This document shows positions 56,578-63,303 of a stretch of DNA of 64,000 bases, piece by piece. The DNA lies in NCBI GenBank assembly GCA_043813955.1, contig JBDRKN010000020.1, forward strand, positions 5,192 through 69,191, read 5' to 3'. The notes beneath the pieces are model-generated. The model ran no database searches and had not been told where the DNA came from. It saw only the letters and a program-made list of their open reading frames with translations. A program made the position numbers and the translations under genes. The number at the start of each line of letters is the position of its first letter. The stretch's first letter is position 1. The stretch comes from JBDRKN01 sp043813955. GTDB taxonomy: Bacteria; Patescibacteriota; Patescibacteriia; Patescibacteriales; Patescibacteriaceae.

Positions 56578-56618
56578 AAAAAATCCCTGCTTTTCTCATT
56601 GTGAGATAAAACAGGGAT
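56578..56618 (-). terminator. Intrinsic terminator
   Basis: ATCCCTG (56583-56589) pairs with CAGGGAT (56612-56618) with an inner TCTC/GAGA stem; T-run on the minus strand. It separates the NYN unit from the toxin-antitoxin promoter. Confidence 0.7.
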
Positions 56619-56632
56619 AAAGTGTCATCTGT

Positions 56633-56686
56633 GGGCAAAAATGTTTTAAATTTTGTCTTTAGCTTGAGAGCTAAAGTAAACTGGGA
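56633..56686 (-). repeat. Island repeat element, partial copy C
   Basis: Plus-strand reading: CTGTGGGCAAAAATG just before and into the module TTTTAAATTTTG, the hairpin CTTTAGCTTGAGAGCTAAAG and TAAACTGGGA. The left flank (CTGTGGG) is the reverse complement of what copies A and B carry on their opposite arm, so this copy is a hybrid or rearranged form. It lies 144 nt past the stop of the NYN gene. Confidence 0.7.
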
Positions 56687-56745
56687 ATAATTCTATTATA
56701 AGATAGAAATGATAGAATGCGGTTAACTATGGTTAAGACTAGCCC

Positions 56746-56832
56746 TTGACTTATTTATTGTTTTGGTATACAATATAAATATTAAGACGAAAAGGGTCCC
56801 TGAAGTCGTAAAAAACTGATGGCCCCCTTTTT
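56746..56832 (+). ncRNA. Candidate short RNA with promoter and terminator
   Basis: Plus strand: -35 TTGACT (56746-56751), 17-nt spacer, -10 TACAAT (56769-56774), predicted start 56781, then about 50 nt ending in a hairpin AAAAGGG (56790-56796) with CCCCTTTT (56824-56831) and T-run at the NYN stop codon. The hairpin is also a weaker terminator for the NYN gene on the other strand. No open frame. Antisense overlap with the 3' end of the NYN mRNA. Confidence 0.4.
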
Positions 56833-57346
56833 ATTTATATTCAATTAAATGTTTTATATTAATGAGGTAATCAAAGAATTTCCTCGTTATTTTTTTATAA
56901 AGAGAAGAAGCAAATTCTTTATTTGGGAATAATATCTTTTCAAATTTATCTTCTTTAATTAAAAAATCTACTAACATTCTATAATCACCATCACCAGATA
57001 CAAGAACAATTTTATGAAATTGTTCTTTGTAATATAATTTTTTCATTATTGTAAAAATAATATCAGAATCCACATTACCTTTTTTCTTTCCTAACATTTT
57101 AGTATTATGTTCTCTAAATTTTAAAATAAAACCAGCAGCTTGAATTTCATCATAAAGTTCTTCATTTATTTCATTCATATATCCTAAAAAATAATAAGCT
57201 TTATCTACTTGATATTTTTTAGATAAATAATTACGGAACTTAACTAAATCAACTCTCCATGTAGGTTTATTAGATCTAATTCCCATGTATAAATTTTGCC
57301 CATCAATAAATGCTAAATTATTTTGCTCATCATTATTTCTTACCAT
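56831..57346 (-). CDS. NYN-domain (LabA/PIN-like) ribonuclease
   Basis: 171 residues. Start NLAFIDGQNLYMGIR with the first catalytic Asp; KGNVDSDIIFTIMKKLYYKE (two Asp) and VLVSGDGDYRMLVDFLIKED complete the metal site, giving the usual PIN-like set. The NYN family cuts or trims RNA; some members belong to toxin or phage-defence systems. It stands alone on the minus strand, followed by the candidate short RNA and repeat copy C. Confidence 0.85.
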   Translation of the reverse strand: MVRNNDEQNNLAFIDGQNLYMGIRSNKPTWRVDLVKFRNYLSKKYQVDKAYYFLGYMNEINEELYDEIQAAGFILKFREHNTKMLGKKKGNVDSDIIFTIMKKLYYKEQFHKIVLVSGDGDYRMLVDFLIKEDKFEKILFPNKEFASSLYKKITRKFFDYLINIKHLIEYK

Positions 57347-57540
57347 AAAACTATCTATTTTATTTATAACTTTATATTAGATTAAAACAACAAAAAATAC
57401 CAATTCAAAATTAGTATTTCTTAAAAAGATTGGCTCGAACCGAATTTTGCGGGAACGGGAAGTGAGCTTGAGCTTTATTAAACCCTTTAAAATATTGGTT
57501 GAGATGGCGCGTAGTTTTAATGGAGTTTACCCTACGCACG
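57347..57540. other. Non-coding spacer with degenerate element fragment
   Basis: About 194 nt upstream of the NYN gene. It contains TCGAACC-GAATTTTGCGGGAACGG (57434-57456), a degraded version of the TCGAACC-TATTTCGCGACC block of copies A and B, and GGTTGAGA (57498-57505), which can pair with TCTCAACC at 57558-57565 in copy A. No gene seen. Confidence 0.5.
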
Positions 57541-57809
57541 TGGCGCGTGCCGTTCTGCTCTCAACCTTGGATAAAATCCGAACCTATTTCGCGACCAACA
57601 CGGATATCTAAGTTAAATCCCACTCCGCGTCTCCAGTTCACCGCAAAGTCTTGCGGTGTGCAAAATCTAAAACATTTTTACCCACAGATTTTTTATTTAT
57701 TCTTGGGGCGCGCTTTTTTTATTAAGGAAAGGGAAAAATATTTTAGATTTTGTCTTTAGTTTAAGAACTAAAGTAAACTGGATACGCTCCCGCCAGCGTT
57801 GGTGGGGTT
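57541..57809 (-). repeat. Island repeat element, long copy A
   Basis: 269 bp. Block 1 (57555-57604, 50 nt, 49 identical to copy B) carries CTGCTCTCAACCTTGG and TCGAACCTATTTCGCGACC. A variable 34-nt segment follows. Block 2 (57639-57782) has the stem CACCGCAA/TTGCGGTG, then CAAAATCTAAAACATTTTT facing GGGAAAAATATTTTAGATTT as long inverted arms, and the hairpin CTTTAGTTTAAGAACTAAAG. A short variable part ends in GTTGGTGGGGTT (57798-57809). It lies 116 nt past the stop of the gene 57926-58204. Indels against copy B are not multiples of three, so it is not coding. Confidence 0.82.
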
Positions 57810-57925
57810 GATTTAAATTGACTTATGTTAAATATGCTTTTCCAATAAACACTAAATACAGAATTGTTTGAGTAAATAAAAGACCTGACTATTCTGCCAG
57901 GCCAAAAAAAATTAAAATAGTTATA

Positions 57926-58204
57926 CTATCCATGCTCGAAACCGTAAACATTAAATCGCTTTATCATTGCCTCTTTTCCTTTTTTAATAAAACTTTCCTT
58001 AACATCATCATTCATTGAAACAAAAGCTGTTAATTTACAACTCTTGCCATTGTTATCAATATGTGAGTCCATTGTGTCATAGATAGTCAACATTCCAATA
58101 CCAGAATATCCAATCTTATGACCAGAAAATACTACATGTAATTCCATCTCTCGAGAAAAAGATAATTTAAACTCAGAAATAGATATTATTACTTCTACTT
58201 TCAT
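57926..58204 (-). CDS. Orphan hypothetical protein, 92 residues
   Basis: Starts at ATG 58204 after AAAGGG (58212-58217 on the minus strand); an upstream in-frame start at 58255 lies before the predicted transcript start. Beta-rich small protein: MKVEVIISISEFKLSFSREM, LHVVFSGHKIGYSGIGMLTI, CKLTAFVSMNDDVKESFIKK. Not recognised. It sits between repeat copies A and B with its own promoter. Confidence 0.55.
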   Translation of the reverse strand: MKVEVIISISEFKLSFSREMELHVVFSGHKIGYSGIGMLTIYDTMDSHIDNNGKSCKLTAFVSMNDDVKESFIKKGKEAMIKRFNVYGFEHG

Positions 58205-58245
58205 TTTATTACCCTTTTTAATGATACAATTTAATTTCTGACTCA

Positions 58246-58274
58246 ATGATATCATATTTCAATAATTATGTCAA
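58246..58274 (-). promoter_or_regulatory. Promoter of the 92-residue orphan gene
   Basis: Minus strand: -35 TTGACA (58274-58269), 17-nt spacer, -10 TATCAT (58251-58246); leader 35 nt. Confidence 0.72.
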
Positions 58275-58292
58275 TACTAACAAAAAATACTA

Positions 58293-58324
58293 ACAAAAAA
58301 TAACTAAATTTAGCTATTTTTTGT
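58293..58324 (-). terminator. AT-only hairpin, possible terminator
   Basis: ACAAAAAATA..CTAAA pairs with TTTAG..TATTTTTTGT around 58293-58324. No GC in the stem, so its strength is doubtful. It lies between copy B and the next promoter. Confidence 0.35.
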
Positions 58325-58362
58325 AAATATTCTCAGCCCCTTTGAAATACTCCCCGAAAGGG

Positions 58363-58663
58363 TGGCGCGTCCTTGTCTGCTCTCAACCTTGGATAAAATT
58401 CGAACCTATTTCGCGACCAACACGGACAAATGAGCCAGGCTGCCCTCGGCGGGCAGTTGCCCACCCAGCTCCTCTAGTCCACCGCAAAGCATTGCGGTGT
58501 GCAAAATCTAAAATATTTTTACCCACAGATTTTTTATTTATTTTTTGGGCGCGCTTTTTTATTAAGGAAAGGGAAAAATGTTTTAGATTTTGTCTTTAGT
58601 TTAAGAACTAAAGTACTGGAGACACTCTGACGGGGGGTGCGGTAGGAGGCGGTTGGTGGGGTT
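58363..58663 (-). repeat. Island repeat element, long copy B
   Basis: 301 bp. Block 1 (58377-58426) is identical to copy A at 49 of 50 positions. The variable segment is 53 nt here and forms its own hairpin CTGCCC-TCGGC-GGGCAG inside GAGC/GCTC. Block 2 (58480-58620) matches copy A with few changes and the same stems (CACCGCAA/TTGCGGTG; CAAAATCTAAAATATTTTT facing GGGAAAAATGTTTTAGATTT; CTTTAGTTTAAGAACTAAAG). It ends GTTGGTGGGGTT (58652-58663), 23 nt after the stop of the metallopeptidase-like gene. Confidence 0.82.
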
Positions 58664-58686
58664 ATAATATCACATCAAAACAAAGG

Positions 58687-59391
58687 TTAATTTGCTAAAA
58701 ATTCTTTTGCTTTATCTAAATCTTGCCGAAAATTGCTTACGTTAGTAAAAACTGAATCAGATGATTTTAAATAAGAAATAAACTTGGAAAAATTTTCAAT
58801 ATTCATAGAAAATAAATGGATATATTCCTGAAATATATCCATTGTATTATCTGGAAGCTCCCTCTCATACTCGTATTTATCTGAAACACGAAATTCTCTA
58901 TTACATTTATCTAACTCCCTCTCAAGCTTCTTTAAAAAATGTTCATATACTTGTACATCTATTTTGTTTTTTTCTTTTAACTTTAGATATGATGTTGCCA
59001 TAAAAGCATAATTAAATACCTCTGCTTTATGGCCTCCATTAAAAATTTTTCCATCTCTTTTGTTATGAATAATCGGATTTAAAAAAGCATGATGGGTTTC
59101 ATGAAATAAACATCCCCACAAATTTTTCGGATATTCTCTTTGAATATTTCTATTGTAGATTCCCATTTTAACGATATGGTAATTGCCTTCAACTCTATAT
59201 GATGCGCTACCTGTCGAATCGTCTAATTTTATATTTATTTGATCATAATCCCATACTTGACCAAAAATTTCTTCAATGATTGGAAAAGCAACCTCATCAA
59301 TACAATCAAGGTATTCTTTCAGTTTTTTCACCGCTTCAGTATGCTCTGAAAATTCCGCTATATTTTCAATAATATAGTGTTTTGTTTGCAT
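58687..59391 (-). CDS. Orphan protein with HExxH metallopeptidase motif
   Basis: 234 residues. The centre has NLWGCLFHETHHAFLNPIIH: HETHH is an HExxH zinc motif; a third ligand may be Glu in GGHKAEVFNYAFMAT about 20 residues on, as in gluzincins. No signal peptide, so it would act inside the cell. No known family recognised. The start lies 38 nt past the 3' end of tRNA-Gln and it is followed by repeat copy B. Confidence 0.6.
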   Translation of the reverse strand: MQTKHYIIENIAEFSEHTEAVKKLKEYLDCIDEVAFPIIEEIFGQVWDYDQINIKLDDSTGSASYRVEGNYHIVKMGIYNRNIQREYPKNLWGCLFHETHHAFLNPIIHNKRDGKIFNGGHKAEVFNYAFMATSYLKLKEKNKIDVQVYEHFLKKLERELDKCNREFRVSDKYEYERELPDNTMDIFQEYIHLFSMNIENFSKFISYLKSSDSVFTNVSNFRQDLDKAKEFLAN

Positions 59392-59429
59392 AAAATTTTA
59401 TTTTGATATTTTAATTTGTATCTTATGTG

Positions 59430-59500
59430 CTCGGGGACAGGGATTTGAACCCCGATTCTCAGGACCAGAACCTGATGTCCTACCATTAGACGATCCCCGA
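59430..59500 (-). tRNA. tRNA-Gln (anticodon CTG)
   Basis: Full cloverleaf on the minus strand: acceptor TCGGGGA/TCCCCGA, D arm GTCT/GGAC, anticodon stem TCAGG/CCTGA with loop TTCTGGT (anticodon CTG), T arm CGGGG/CCCTG with loop TTCAAAT, discriminator G, no encoded CCA. It follows the dnaX stop by 3 nt. The accessory island begins at its 3' end. Confidence 0.95.
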
Positions 59501-59503
59501 ATA

Positions 59504-61063
59504 TTAGCCAACAATCTTTCCTCCAAAATTCTTTAAAACATTGTTTATAGCTTCATTATTAGTATTATTAACAACATCTTTGTCATTATTATTACTATTT
59601 ATTTCAGTTTTGTCAACAATACCATTTTCAATTATTAAATTCTCATCAAGCAAAGCTTTTATTGTCAACTTTGCTCCATAAATATCAGTTAAAGCTGATT
59701 CTATTAAATGCTTGGTTTCTGTTTCACTAATTCTGTCTTTATGAAACTTATGCCTAAATGTCAGGCAAACCTGGCTTCCTTCAATGCCAGATAATCGGCA
59801 GCTTTTTAAAATAAAAGACAAGGAATGATTATTCTGCTTAACACGATTCAAAAATTCAGGCCATTTTGCAGTAATCTCATCACTTGCTTTAGGATTAGTA
59901 GAAATTGGCTTATCTGCTATTTTAACTGGCGCAGACGGCCTGGATGGCTGAGCTTCACTGCAAATTTCAATCACAGCTAATTCTAATGGCAATTGGGCTA
60001 TAAAACTGTCTTTAAGCTGTGGCTCTGCTTTTATAAACCCATCAATATAGCGCATGAGCTGATTAATGTTTAAGCCCTTGTTAACCTCTACCATTCTGGC
60101 TTCCAAGCTTTCTCCAAGCTCTAAGCCAAAACTTACAATCAGATTAGGATTGATCTTAGTTAAAATCATCTGGCGCAGAATTTCAATCAAATTCATTGTA
60201 AAAACTTTTAAATCAAAACCATCATCAACTAATTTATTAAGTATTCTAATAGCTTTGCCAGTATCTTTTTTAGATAATGATTCAATTAAGCTGATTACCT
60301 CGTCTAAATCATTTCTAGGAATAACCAATTCTGCCTCCTGGCTTGTAATCTCTAGATTCTTGCTGCCAGAAGTATCAATTAAAGCCACGATCTGGCCTAA
60401 CAGGCTCTCTGCGTCCCTCATATGTCCGCCAGAATAGCGGGCAATGCCTTCTAATATTTTCCTATCCACCCTTATATTCTCATTCCTTACAATGTATTCT
60501 AATTTTTTAACAATATCAGTAACGCTGATTTTTTTAAAATCAAAGCGCTGGCATCGCGAAATAACAGTAGTTGGTATCTTATGCACTTCAGTAGTGCATA
60601 AGATAAAGATAACAAAAGCTGGAGGCTCTTCCATGATTTTGAGCAAAGCGTTAAAAGCTGGGCTCGAGAGCATATGAACTTCGTCTATTATGAAAACTTT
60701 AAATTTTAAGCTAACAGGACTGACTCTGGCATTGGCAATAATATTTTCCCTGACATTATCAACGCCAGTATGGGAAGCAGCGTCAATTTCAATCACATCT
60801 AAAGCTCTCCCTCCAGTAATCTCCTGGCAGGAAGTGCATTTGTTGCATGGTTCAGCATCGCCTTCTTTCCTGTTCTGACAATTAAAAGCTTTAGCTAAAA
60901 CTCTAGCTAAAGTAGTTTTGCCAACAGCGCGAGGACCGCAGAATAGATAGGAGTGGGCAACTTTGCCTGTCTTAATTTCCTGCTCTAATGTCAGCTTAAT
61001 ATGATTTTGGCCAACAACTTCTTCAAAATTTTGCGGCCTGTATTTTCTATATAGGGTAGCCAT
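59504..61063 (-). CDS. dnaX: DNA polymerase III subunit gamma/tau
   Basis: 519 residues. AAA+ clamp-loader: YRKYRPQNFEEVVGQNHIK, Walker A CGPRAVGKTTLARVLAKAFN (Arg where many have Gly-Val), zinc module with four Cys (CQNRKEGDAEPCNKCTSCQE), Walker B VFIIDEVHML, sensor FILCTTEVHKIPTTVISRCQ. Domain III and a short tau-like C-terminal part follow (380-519). No programmed-frameshift A-run stands out. Starts with MATLYRKY as usual. Confidence 0.96.
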   Translation of the reverse strand: MATLYRKYRPQNFEEVVGQNHIKLTLEQEIKTGKVAHSYLFCGPRAVGKTTLARVLAKAFNCQNRKEGDAEPCNKCTSCQEITGGRALDVIEIDAASHTGVDNVRENIIANARVSPVSLKFKVFIIDEVHMLSSPAFNALLKIMEEPPAFVIFILCTTEVHKIPTTVISRCQRFDFKKISVTDIVKKLEYIVRNENIRVDRKILEGIARYSGGHMRDAESLLGQIVALIDTSGSKNLEITSQEAELVIPRNDLDEVISLIESLSKKDTGKAIRILNKLVDDGFDLKVFTMNLIEILRQMILTKINPNLIVSFGLELGESLEARMVEVNKGLNINQLMRYIDGFIKAEPQLKDSFIAQLPLELAVIEICSEAQPSRPSAPVKIADKPISTNPKASDEITAKWPEFLNRVKQNNHSLSFILKSCRLSGIEGSQVCLTFRHKFHKDRISETETKHLIESALTDIYGAKLTIKALLDENLIIENGIVDKTEINSNNNDKDVVNNTNNEAINNVLKNFGGKIVG

Positions 61064-61151
61064 AGGATCATTTTAACTATTTGAATAAAATAAATCAAGC
61101 CAAGCAAAACAAGGCAAAGCCTTGTTTTACAATATGATTTTCTTGAAAAAA

Positions 61152-61766
61152 CTAGAATTTTTTAATAATATTTTCCACAGCCGCCCATTTAGACTGTCCG
61201 TCTCTTGGAATAAGGATTATAACCTCATCATTTATATCTCCCTTAAAATAAGTAACGCTGGCATTAAGTACGCGCCAGCGCCTGTCATTAGCAGATACAT
61301 AATACTCTCCAGTAGGACCCTGCTCTAATTTTCCAACCACGCGGACTCTTTCTATGGGATTAATCTGTTTGTAAACAAAGGTTCCGCGCTCAGTAATAAT
61401 GAGCTTAAGCATGTCGCCTTCAACCAATTTTGACTTTGAAGCATAGTTGACAGGCACATTGTATTCTTTTCCATCTTCTGCAATCATTTTCTCTCCATTG
61501 AACAAGCCCTCAATAATCTGATTACTGTCTGCTGACAATTCTGGCTTTATCTCCTGGCCTAAGCTTATTTTCTCTTCCTGATTGCTAGACACATAAACTG
61601 TTAACAAATCAGACAGCTGTTTTGCAGTATCCTGCAAAGTATTGGCTAGCTTTTTCATCATAGCCACCTTGCTCTGCGACAGACTGTGAACATTCTCTTC
61701 TGGCTCTTGTTCTATCTTGGATTCAAACAGAATTTTTTCCTCATTCTGAGGATTTTTGTTTTCCAT
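61152..61766 (-). CDS. Conserved hypothetical protein
   Basis: 204 residues. Acidic N-terminus (EEKILFESKIEQEPEENVHS), helical middle (KVAMMKKLANTLQDTAKQLS), then a beta-rich C-terminal part from about 85: IIEGLFNGEKMIAEDGKEYN, YASKSKLVEGDMLKLIITER, ERVRVVGKLEQGPTGEYYVS. I remember this last block as conserved in Patescibacteria, without function. No signal peptide. Divergent from corA. Confidence 0.7.
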   Translation of the reverse strand: MENKNPQNEEKILFESKIEQEPEENVHSLSQSKVAMMKKLANTLQDTAKQLSDLLTVYVSSNQEEKISLGQEIKPELSADSNQIIEGLFNGEKMIAEDGKEYNVPVNYASKSKLVEGDMLKLIITERGTFVYKQINPIERVRVVGKLEQGPTGEYYVSANDRRWRVLNASVTYFKGDINDEVIILIPRDGQSKWAAVENIIKKF

Positions 61767-61873
61767 AGTTTTGTTTTTAATTTTAAATTCTCTTTTTTGT
61801 ATTTGTGTATTATATCATATTCTTTAAAAAAAGAAAGTATGGTATAATGATAATAAATAATAGAGGGGGAGTT

Positions 61874-62836
61874 ATGTCTAATTATCAAAAACTGAGCAGT
61901 AAAATACAGCAATTAACTATTAATAATCCAAGAACAAACTACAAGATAGACTGGGTTAATATAGTTGAAGCTGGGAAAAAAGAAATTGAATACTTGCGAA
62001 AGCAATATAATTTTGACATGCATCATCTTAATGCCTCTTCATGCAATACATTTGCCCAAAGGCCGATGATTGAAGATGCTGGCAAGTATGTATTTTTAAT
62101 CTTTCATTTTCCAGTACTGACTGACGGCGAGATTATTAGCGGCGAAATTGAATTCTTCATAGGGCACCAATATTTAATTTCTCTGCATAATAATAATATT
62201 CCAGCAATGGCTGATTTCTTTAATACAGCCAAAAAGGACCAGACAAGCCTGCTGGCATATGAATCTGAATCCTCTGCTATGCTTCTTGTTGATATTCTTG
62301 AAAAATTGATTTCTTCAACATATGATTTGCTTGATGAAAACAGCAAGGAAATCCATGAAGTAGAAGAAGTAATATTTGCGCAAAAACAAAAAGAAGCGGT
62401 TTCGCAAATTTTAAATCTGCGCCATAATATTATTAATATCAGAAAAATCCTTCAAAACCACAAAAATATTCTTAAAAAACTTACTGAACTTAAAAGCTCT
62501 CTGGTTGACAGCCAAAAAATAAAGGAAAATTATGAACGCCTTGTAGAACATTCCAAGCGAATCTGGGAAATTCTTGAAAATCAAAAAGAAATTATTGAAG
62601 CATTGAACAGCACTAATGAATCTATGCTAAACAGCATGCTTAGCAAAATCATGAAAACTTTGACTATATTTTCTGTAATTGTCTTCCCATTGACTTTGCT
62701 GGCTGCTATCTTTGGAATGAATGCCATTAACATGCCTTTTGTTAATGAAAAATACGGATTTTGGTACATTATTGCTATTATGCTAATAGGCTGCGGATTT
62801 ATGCTTATCTGGTTTAGACATAAAAAATGGCTTTAA
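61874..62836 (+). CDS. corA: CorA-family magnesium/cobalt transporter
   Basis: 320 residues from ATG 61874 after GAGGGGG (61863-61869, spacing 4); upstream in-frame ATGs lack a ribosome-binding site. N-terminal cytoplasmic domain with the long stalk helix, then two C-terminal membrane helices (KIMKTLTIFSVIVFPLTLLA, IIAIMLIGCGFMLIWF). The GMN selectivity motif is present in FGMNAINMPF. An extended -10 (TGGTATAAT, 61841-61848) probably drives it. Confidence 0.94.
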   Translation: MSNYQKLSSKIQQLTINNPRTNYKIDWVNIVEAGKKEIEYLRKQYNFDMHHLNASSCNTFAQRPMIEDAGKYVFLIFHFPVLTDGEIISGEIEFFIGHQYLISLHNNNIPAMADFFNTAKKDQTSLLAYESESSAMLLVDILEKLISSTYDLLDENSKEIHEVEEVIFAQKQKEAVSQILNLRHNIINIRKILQNHKNILKKLTELKSSLVDSQKIKENYERLVEHSKRIWEILENQKEIIEALNSTNESMLNSMLSKIMKTLTIFSVIVFPLTLLAAIFGMNAINMPFVNEKYGFWYIIAIMLIGCGFMLIWFRHKKWL

Positions 62837-62845
62837 TTGATTATT

Positions 62846-62880
62846 AAAAAAGCGGTTAATTGCTAACCGCTTTTGTTTTT
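62846..62880. terminator. Bidirectional intrinsic terminator
   Basis: AAAAGCGGTTA (62848-62858) pairs with TAACCGCTTTT (62864-62874), followed by T on the plus strand and A on the other side; serves corA and the convergent hypothetical gene. Confidence 0.88.
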
Positions 62881-62889
62881 AGCATTTTT

Positions 62890-63237
62890 TTAATTTTTAC
62901 TTTGTTTTAATAATAATTTTTCCTTTTCTAATTTTTGTGTAATATTACTAATTGTATTTTCTAGCTTCTTTTTTGTTTTTTCAACATTCTCGGGGCACAA
63001 TGATAATGTATTGTGCAATGCTTCTTTTAATAACAAAGAAATTTTATCATGTATTGGTAAATAATTTAATTTTTTGTTATTAATTCTAATTATTTCCAAA
63101 CCATTAAGCAAATTTCCGCGATGGTGCGAAATATTGTAAGGAGTAATTTTTTTAAGATTTTCCTCTAAAATAGACTTACAATATTTAACATTATTACCAA
63201 TAATTTCGTATTCACAACACTTAGCCGTATTGGCCAT
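62890..63237 (-). CDS. Hypothetical protein, 115 residues
   Basis: Not recognised. Soluble helical protein; the first part has several Cys/His (CCEYEIIGNNVKYCKSIL) and the last 45 residues form a coiled coil (NVEKTKKKLENTISNITQKL). AAGGAGGAATTT precedes the ATG on the minus strand, a very good ribosome-binding site. It ends at the corA terminator. Confidence 0.6.
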   Translation of the reverse strand: MANTAKCCEYEIIGNNVKYCKSILEENLKKITPYNISHHRGNLLNGLEIIRINNKKLNYLPIHDKISLLLKEALHNTLSLCPENVEKTKKKLENTISNITQKLEKEKLLLKQSKN

Positions 63238-63303
63238 AAATTCCTCCTAAAAAGAACAAAAAAATAAACACAAAACTTATTATAATAAACAAATCTATTT
63301 GCG

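Noticed and set aside
57499..58599. Plus-strand reading frames of about 85 codons in repeat copies A and B that share CSQPWIK and FFIKERE
   Set aside because: The two frames agree only where the DNA blocks are identical; between them indels shift the frame, and no ribosome-binding site is present. The similarity is at the DNA level.
57541..58663. Integron attC sites
   Set aside because: The inverted arms and position after genes are suggestive, but the RYYYAAC/GTTRRRY core sites are not seen and there is no integron integrase in the window.
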